10,449 nucleotides of DNA, taken from the NCBI GenBank assembly GCA_900128395.1, contig LT650015.1, positions 1 to 10,449 of the forward strand, read 5' to 3'. The notes beneath the pieces are model-generated. The model had not been told where the DNA came from and did not search any database. It saw nothing but the letters and a program-made list of their open reading frames with translations. The translations under genes and the position numbers were made by a program. This DNA comes from Stramenopiles sp. TOSAG23-2. Taxonomy: Eukaryota; Sar. Positions 5,973 to 10,449 of the stretch are shown here, one piece after another. Each line of letters opens with the position of its first letter. The stretch's first letter is position 1.

Positions 5973-8216
5973 ATGAAGAAATCGAAAATATTTATATTAA
6001 TATGTACATTATCTATTTTAATTATATTATGTGTAATATCAGCTCAACCACTACCAAAACAAAAAAACAAGGTAGTGCCGCCGCCTGAAAAGCAATTAAA
6101 TCCATTAAATATTATATACATCCTAGCTGATGACCTAGGTTATGCAGATATTACTAGTACAGGTACCAAATATTTAAATGAATCATATCGTATATACACG
6201 GAAAATATTGATCAGCTGTTAACCAAAAACAGTATCTCAATGGACAATTTTTATGTACAGCCTGTTTGTTCACCTACAAGAGCTGCTTTGATGACAGGAA
6301 GATACCCACACCGTGTTGGAATACCATTTGCATTTGCCGGGACGTCGTTAATTAAACTGCCAACAAATATACCAACCTTACCAAAGGCCTTGAAAGAACG
6401 CAACTATAAAACACATTTGATAGGCAAGTGGCACTTAGGAGCATCAAAAAAAAGTGCACATCCTTTGTCGAACGGGTTTGATAGTTTCTTTGGAAATAAA
6501 GGGGCACAAATAGACCAATATTCTCACATTGCATTTGATACAGATTTTGTATATGATGTAGAGAATAAAAACGGGGAGCCAGCAAAAAATACAATAGGTG
6601 AATATTACACTGATTTATTAATAAAGGAAAGCGTTGAAACAATTAAAAAACATGTTAAAACAAGTCCAAAACAACCTTTCTATTTGCAACTATCACATGC
6701 TGCAGTTCACGATCCATTACCAATTTCACCGAAGAAGTATATGGATAAATGCAAAAATATTGATCAATACAAGCATTATGATAGATATCGTTATTGTGGA
6801 TTAGTACAAGGGGTTGATGCATCCGTAGGTGAAATAACAAAGGTATTAAAAAAATTGAATATTGATAAAAGTACGTTGATTATATTTTCATCTGACAATG
6901 GGGGTGTTTTGAATTCCGGGGCATTGAATGTACCATATGCTGCTGGTAAAGGTGGTCCATATGAAGGCGGTGTACGTTCCATTGGATATATAAAAGGTTT
7001 GAAAGAAATTTTTTCACAAAATAATAGATTAAGGAAAAAAGGTTGTCCAAAAGTGTTTGATGCAAAACGTACGTCATCGTATGATGGAAAATTTCATATT
7101 GTCGATGTTTTTCAAACTTTACTTGAAATTGTAGATGTTTACTATGACTTCAAAGATGCACCAACATTTAAAGAATCAACAATGGATTCTATTTCACAAT
7201 ACAAAGCTATTTGCCAGAATGGAATTGCACCTCCACGTACATCTGTTTTACTAGCACATAAGCCATTAAATGACTATTGCTATCCATCGAAAGATAAAAT
7301 TTGTAAACCTATAGATCAATATCCAATAGCTGAAAGTTCATACCTTGATGGTGATTGGAAAGTCATTATTGGTGTTTCGCAATACAATTTAATCAACGAT
7401 CGACCAGATCCATTTTTACTTGAATGGTTGTGTGTGAAGGGGCTAGAAAATTTACCATGGGCAAGGACGGAGGATAATTTTGTTATCAATGGTTTATGTG
7501 GTGCCGCATTGTATTACATGCCAAGTCTTCCAATAGGTTTAAATTTAGCTAGTAATCTTGGTTCTATGAGGAAATCGAAAAGTTGTGAAATATTCAATTT
7601 GAAGAATGATCCAGGGGAACAAGATCCTATTAATTGTGAATGTTTATGGAATAATGCGCATACAAAGGAAATGTATGAAACGAAAACATTTTGGAATGTT
7701 ACTGATGGTAATAATTGCGATACGAATTTAATAGATACAACAACGATTGCAATTGGTAAAAAGCTTTTAAAAGACATGTTCAAATCAATCTTCCCAAAAA
7801 TGAATATGTACGATACTATGCTTCATATGAAGCAATCGACTATTAAATATAGCAAACCGCCAATATTTCATCCAAAGTTCAATACAACAATAAATTTTGC
7901 ATCATCTTGGTTAAATGAAGATGAGACATATGAAACGAAACAAATGGTTCCTGCAATTAAATATGTATTAGCACAATGGTTATTATCATTAGTTGTTATT
8001 TTTATTTTATTGCCCATATTCCTTATATATCAATTATTGAAATGTATGTGTTGTAACAAAACAAATGTTAAGAGCAATAGTGAAACGAAAAATAAAAATA
8101 AGACAACAACTGTTACGACAAAACGTAATAAAACTACTGCGGCTGGAAACACTAGAAAACCAACACGTGCAAAAAGTAAGGGTAAGAAGAAGAAATCGAA
8201 TAAGAAGACGGATTAG
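5973..8216 (+). CDS. Membrane-anchored arylsulfatase B-like sulfatase with KKTD tail
   Basis: A 747-residue type I sulfatase, nearest in pattern to arylsulfatase B/I/J-type enzymes. Residues 1-24 are a signal peptide (KKSK then an Ile/Leu core ending ISA). The active site is complete: D53-D54 in LADDLGY; C99 in CSPTR (formylglycine site) with R103; K152 and H154 in GKWHLG; H242 and H246 in SHAAVH; D308-N309 in SSDNGG; K326 in GKGGPYEGGVR. The protein is about 200 residues longer than typical arylsulfatase B. The excess lies in a cysteine-containing C-terminal region and a membrane segment at about 666-689, followed by KCMCC (possible palmitoylation) and a 57-residue Lys/Thr-rich tail ending in KKTD. 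That end fits the KKxx COPI retrieval signal, so I infer ER or early-Golgi residence, catalytic domain in the lumen. It shares its upstream region with the divergent GH31 gene. The substrate is not readable; N-acetylgalactosamine-4-sulfate is the model for the family only. Confidence 0.92.
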   Translation: MKKSKIFILICTLSILIILCVISAQPLPKQKNKVVPPPEKQLNPLNIIYILADDLGYADITSTGTKYLNESYRIYTENIDQLLTKNSISMDNFYVQPVCSPTRAALMTGRYPHRVGIPFAFAGTSLIKLPTNIPTLPKALKERNYKTHLIGKWHLGASKKSAHPLSNGFDSFFGNKGAQIDQYSHIAFDTDFVYDVENKNGEPAKNTIGEYYTDLLIKESVETIKKHVKTSPKQPFYLQLSHAAVHDPLPISPKKYMDKCKNIDQYKHYDRYRYCGLVQGVDASVGEITKVLKKLNIDKSTLIIFSSDNGGVLNSGALNVPYAAGKGGPYEGGVRSIGYIKGLKEIFSQNNRLRKKGCPKVFDAKRTSSYDGKFHIVDVFQTLLEIVDVYYDFKDAPTFKESTMDSISQYKAICQNGIAPPRTSVLLAHKPLNDYCYPSKDKICKPIDQYPIAESSYLDGDWKVIIGVSQYNLINDRPDPFLLEWLCVKGLENLPWARTEDNFVINGLCGAALYYMPSLPIGLNLASNLGSMRKSKSCEIFNLKNDPGEQDPINCECLWNNAHTKEMYETKTFWNVTDGNNCDTNLIDTTTIAIGKKLLKDMFKSIFPKMNMYDTMLHMKQSTIKYSKPPIFHPKFNTTINFASSWLNEDETYETKQMVPAIKYVLAQWLLSLVVIFILLPIFLIYQLLKCMCCNKTNVKSNSETKNKNKTTTVTTKRNKTTAAGNTRKPTRAKSKGKKKKSNKKTD
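7968..8213 (+). other. Transmembrane segment and lysine-rich cytosolic tail of the second sulfatase
   Basis: Residues 666-689 are an uninterrupted hydrophobic run (LAQWLLSL...LLPIFLIYQLL), then KCMCC, then a tail with many Lys and Thr and no acidic patch until the last residue. The last four codons (8202-8213, AAG AAG ACG GAT) give KKTD before TAG, with lysines at -3 and -4 as in a dilysine motif. Confidence 0.7.
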
Positions 8217-8477
8217 AAAGAGGATAATGCATGAGTTATGTGTGTGTGTTGTTATGTATTTTTGAAAATTTTATATTTAAGAACAGTCGTATATATATTA
8301 AAAATTTGTATACACATTTTTGTGATGTGTGTAAACATTTATATGATACTCGTACGAAAAGTATATTACACATATATTTTTAAAAATAATTACGCTTCGT
8401 GTATACCTTTTAATATATCATATTATACTCGTAATAATATTTATTTTTTACTCCCCCCCTTATATTATTAAATTTTA
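8217..8477. terminator. Convergent 3' region between the second sulfatase and the ankyrin gene
   Basis: This 261-bp AT-rich gap holds no credible gene; the 77-codon frame at 8238-8471 is an AT-driven artefact rich in Ile and Tyr. TG/CA-rich stretches lie near 8237-8252 and 8309-8335, and seven C's at 8453-8459 are the only G+C-rich run. A minus-strand AATAAA (TTTATT at 8440-8445) lies about 33 nt past the ankyrin gene's stop, the same spacing as for the GH31 gene. I see no canonical plus-strand AATAAA for the sulfatase. Confidence 0.5.
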
Positions 8478-10449
8478 TTATTCATAATCACTATCATCCT
8501 CCTCATCTTCCTCCTCAATCATCTCACTTGCAGACCACGCATCATCTGATTCCCCATCTGACACTTGCTCTTTGTAAGTTACTACAGACATTCTTGCTTT
8601 TCTTTGTGGTCTATTACTACGTTTTGGCACAACTGGGGCTAATATTGTTTCACTTTTAGCTTCGTTATCTACATTACTATTTTCCCCACCGGAAACATGA
8701 TGATTCATTTCATCGTCATCATCATCATCATCATCATTATCACCCATCATTAAATCATCAAGTTCATCTGCTAGACGCTCTTCTTCACTCTCGTCAGTTT
8801 CTTCCTCTTCATATCGTTCTAAAAGTTTAATACAACGTTTGTGTTTCTTATCTTCCGCAAAACTCAAAGCGGTATTACCATCTTTATCGTCATGGTAGGT
8901 TTCAACACCCTTTTCCAAAAGAAATTTGACTACTGATACATTATCATTATATACAGCCTCCATTAATGGGGTTGTTTGGTCGTTATCAATAGCATTGATA
9001 TTTAAATTATTACTACTATGAAATTCGTTAAATAAAAATTTAACAAATCGTATGTTGCCATTTCTACATGCAGTGTGAAAAATGGTAGATCCACCAACAT
9101 CATTCTTTGCATTAATATCAATAGTAGTATTAACACCTTCCTCATTTTCTTCTTTATTCAAAGTTACTATTGCTTTACCTAATGCTAATTTATTCATATT
9201 AACTGCAAGTTTAAGAATTTCAAATGCACCAGTTTCCGTCAATGTCAAAACTTTTTCTAGTGTAGTAGTGTAATACGTCCATGTATCTTCCAAACCTTCG
9301 GTTGCAATTTTAGTGTCAATGGCACTGATAAATTTATCGCAAATTGTTTTGTTGTATTTGTTGGTAAATTTTTCAACACTTTCGTTATATTTGTTTTCTT
9401 CTTCTTTTATTCTATCTTCTTCTTCTTGTTCCTTACGATGAATGTCTTCAACAAATGATTTCATTTCTTTATCCTCTTGAGCTAGTTTTAAGCTTTCTTT
9501 ATTTTCTTCATTGAATTTCAATGTTTCCATATCTTTTTCTGATAATGTTAAAATATCGTAAACTTGTGTTTGACGTTTAAATTTTTTTTCAATTCTTTTA
9601 AATAGACTCTCATCATTGAAATTGAATTTTTGTAAAAATGCCTTTAATATTGATTTTCGCAAAATTTGTTTACTAGTATTACCGACAGATTTACCATTTT
9701 CATTGATAAACGTAGTAAATGCATCTTGGTTTTTATTGTCGGGACTATCATCCTTACTTTCTTTTTCAATCTTATCGGCGTTTTCCATATTATTCAAAAA
9801 ATCAATTACATCTTTTGCATACATTTTTTTCATAGTTACACTTTCATTTTCCAATTCCTCAACAGTTGCTGTACCATTCAATTTTAATGTTTTAGATACA
9901 AAGTAAATTAATTTTTTTCCTTTTGCATCTATACATTCAGGTAATACATTGAAATTTAGAAACTCAATATTCATGTCTTTCAATGTTGTTGGTTTTTTCT
10001 TTGTTTTTGGTGGTTTTGGTGGTGCTAATTCTTTTGCTTCAGCAAGTTCTGTAATATCCTTATTCTCTACGCGTGTTGGGAGTTTCTTTGAAGCTGCTAA
10101 TATTGCATTATATTTACTCTTTTTTTTTCTTCTTTTCTTCATTGTCTTAATTAAAAATGAAATTCCTTTCGCTTTACTAATTTCTTTGCCTAAATTTTTC
10201 ATTTGTAAATGATGTAATTGTTCATAGATTTTAGAATTTACGATAACAATTTTGTCATCATTTTCTTGTTTTGTAACATGTGTTTCTTCTACAAGATGTA
10301 CCATTTCATTAACTTTTGCATTAAGAATATCACGTACAAGATTTTCGTTTTCCTGTTTTAAGTGATCAATTATTTCCGTTTGATTTTGGATTTGTTTGCT
10401 CAATGCTTCTGCTTTATTATTATGTTTCATCCATTCTTCTTTCTCTCGA
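8478..10449 (-). CDS. Ankyrin-repeat, coiled-coil protein with acidic tails (5' partial)
   Basis: The frame is open to the right edge. From the ATG at 10428-10430 it gives 650 residues, but the six codons before it (REKEEW) continue the same coiled-coil character without a stop, so the true start is probably outside the window. In order, numbered from that ATG: coiled coil 6-60; basic NLS-like KKRRKKKSK 98-106; a Pro/Lys linker 136-147 (APPKPPKTKKKP); a helical charged region with a second coiled coil about 325-360; two to three ankyrin repeats at 440-540 (GGSTIFHTACRNGN, TTPLMEAVYNDN, DGNTALSFAED); an acidic stretch with eight Asp at 566-573; basic RPQRKAR 607-613; and a final acid/Ser tail (about 624-650). 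No signal peptide or membrane segment. The make-up suggests a nuclear scaffold or chromatin-associated protein; the function is unknown. A minus-strand poly(A)-like signal lies just downstream. Confidence 0.85.
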   Translation of the reverse strand, partial: REKEEWMKHNNKAEALSKQIQNQTEIIDHLKQENENLVRDILNAKVNEMVHLVEETHVTKQENDDKIVIVNSKIYEQLHHLQMKNLGKEISKAKGISFLIKTMKKRRKKKSKYNAILAASKKLPTRVENKDITELAEAKELAPPKPPKTKKKPTTLKDMNIEFLNFNVLPECIDAKGKKLIYFVSKTLKLNGTATVEELENESVTMKKMYAKDVIDFLNNMENADKIEKESKDDSPDNKNQDAFTTFINENGKSVGNTSKQILRKSILKAFLQKFNFNDESLFKRIEKKFKRQTQVYDILTLSEKDMETLKFNEENKESLKLAQEDKEMKSFVEDIHRKEQEEEDRIKEEENKYNESVEKFTNKYNKTICDKFISAIDTKIATEGLEDTWTYYTTTLEKVLTLTETGAFEILKLAVNMNKLALGKAIVTLNKEENEEGVNTTIDINAKNDVGGSTIFHTACRNGNIRFVKFLFNEFHSSNNLNINAIDNDQTTPLMEAVYNDNVSVVKFLLEKGVETYHDDKDGNTALSFAEDKKHKRCIKLLERYEEEETDESEEERLADELDDLMMGDNDDDDDDDDEMNHHVSGGENSNVDNEAKSETILAPVVPKRSNRPQRKARMSVVTYKEQVSDGESDDAWSASEMIEEEDEEDDSDYE
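8712..8735 (-). repeat. Asp-coding GAT microsatellite in the ankyrin gene
   Basis: Eight consecutive Asp codons, seven GAT and one GAC (plus strand ATC/GTC), form a trinucleotide run coding residues 566-573. Such runs change length by slippage, so this is a likely length-polymorphic site. Confidence 0.75.

Noticed and set aside
5870-6088. 72-codon plus-strand frame overlapping the start of the second sulfatase
   Set aside because: It overlaps the signal-peptide codons in another frame and its sequence is AT-driven.
5973-8216. Recent duplication of one sulfatase gene to give the other
   Set aside because: The two proteins share only the family motifs; flanking signatures (CGKGTTYEGG versus GKGGPYEGG), length and C-terminal architecture differ.
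8238-8471. 77-codon plus-strand frame between the second sulfatase and the ankyrin gene
   Set aside because: Composition is typical of translated AT-rich non-coding DNA (Ile, Tyr, Phe, Cys from TG repeats); no homology recognised.
1-10449. tRNA or rRNA genes
   Set aside because: I looked for cloverleaf-like arms and rRNA-like conserved stretches in the intergenic regions and saw none.

Overview
The window looks like nuclear DNA of an AT-rich, intron-poor single-celled eukaryote. By eye it is about two thirds A+T. It has long single-exon reading frames, secretory signal peptides, N-glycosylation sequons, A-rich start contexts, AATAAA-like poly(A) signals and TATAAAT-like boxes. There are no bacterial ribosome-binding sites or operons. 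All frames use the standard code (TAA and TAG stops). I cannot name the lineage; an AT-rich protist such as a stramenopile or amoebozoan would fit, but this is inference.

Layout. 1-823: AT-rich non-coding DNA with several repeats and dyads, ambiguous gene scraps at the left edge, and the promoter of the first gene. 824-2443 (+): secreted arylsulfatase A-like enzyme with every catalytic residue present. 2444-2598: short convergent 3' region whose two sides carry the same GAGAGAGAAGAG sequence after each stop codon. 2599-5289 (-): secreted family 31 glycoside hydrolase with a cysteine-rich PAN/apple-like insert. 5290-5972: divergent promoter region with a perfect 16-bp palindrome, TATA-like boxes and a 7-codon upstream ORF. 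5973-8216 (+): arylsulfatase B-like enzyme with a C-terminal membrane anchor, a lysine-rich tail and a terminal KKTD. 8217-8477: convergent 3' region. 8478-10449 (-): ankyrin-repeat protein with coiled coils, an NLS-like cluster and acidic tails, running off the right edge.

Three adjacent genes, sulfatase / GH31 / sulfatase, all encode secretory-pathway enzymes with intact active sites. Together they could remove sulfate esters and alpha-linked sugars from a sulfated glycan, a eukaryotic arrangement that resembles a bacterial polysaccharide-utilisation locus. The GH31 and the second sulfatase share one divergent intergenic region and could be co-regulated. The enzymes may not share a compartment: the first sulfatase and the GH31 look soluble (secreted or lysosomal), while the second sulfatase looks like a type I membrane protein with an ER-retrieval signal. 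The ankyrin gene looks nuclear and has no evident link to the others.
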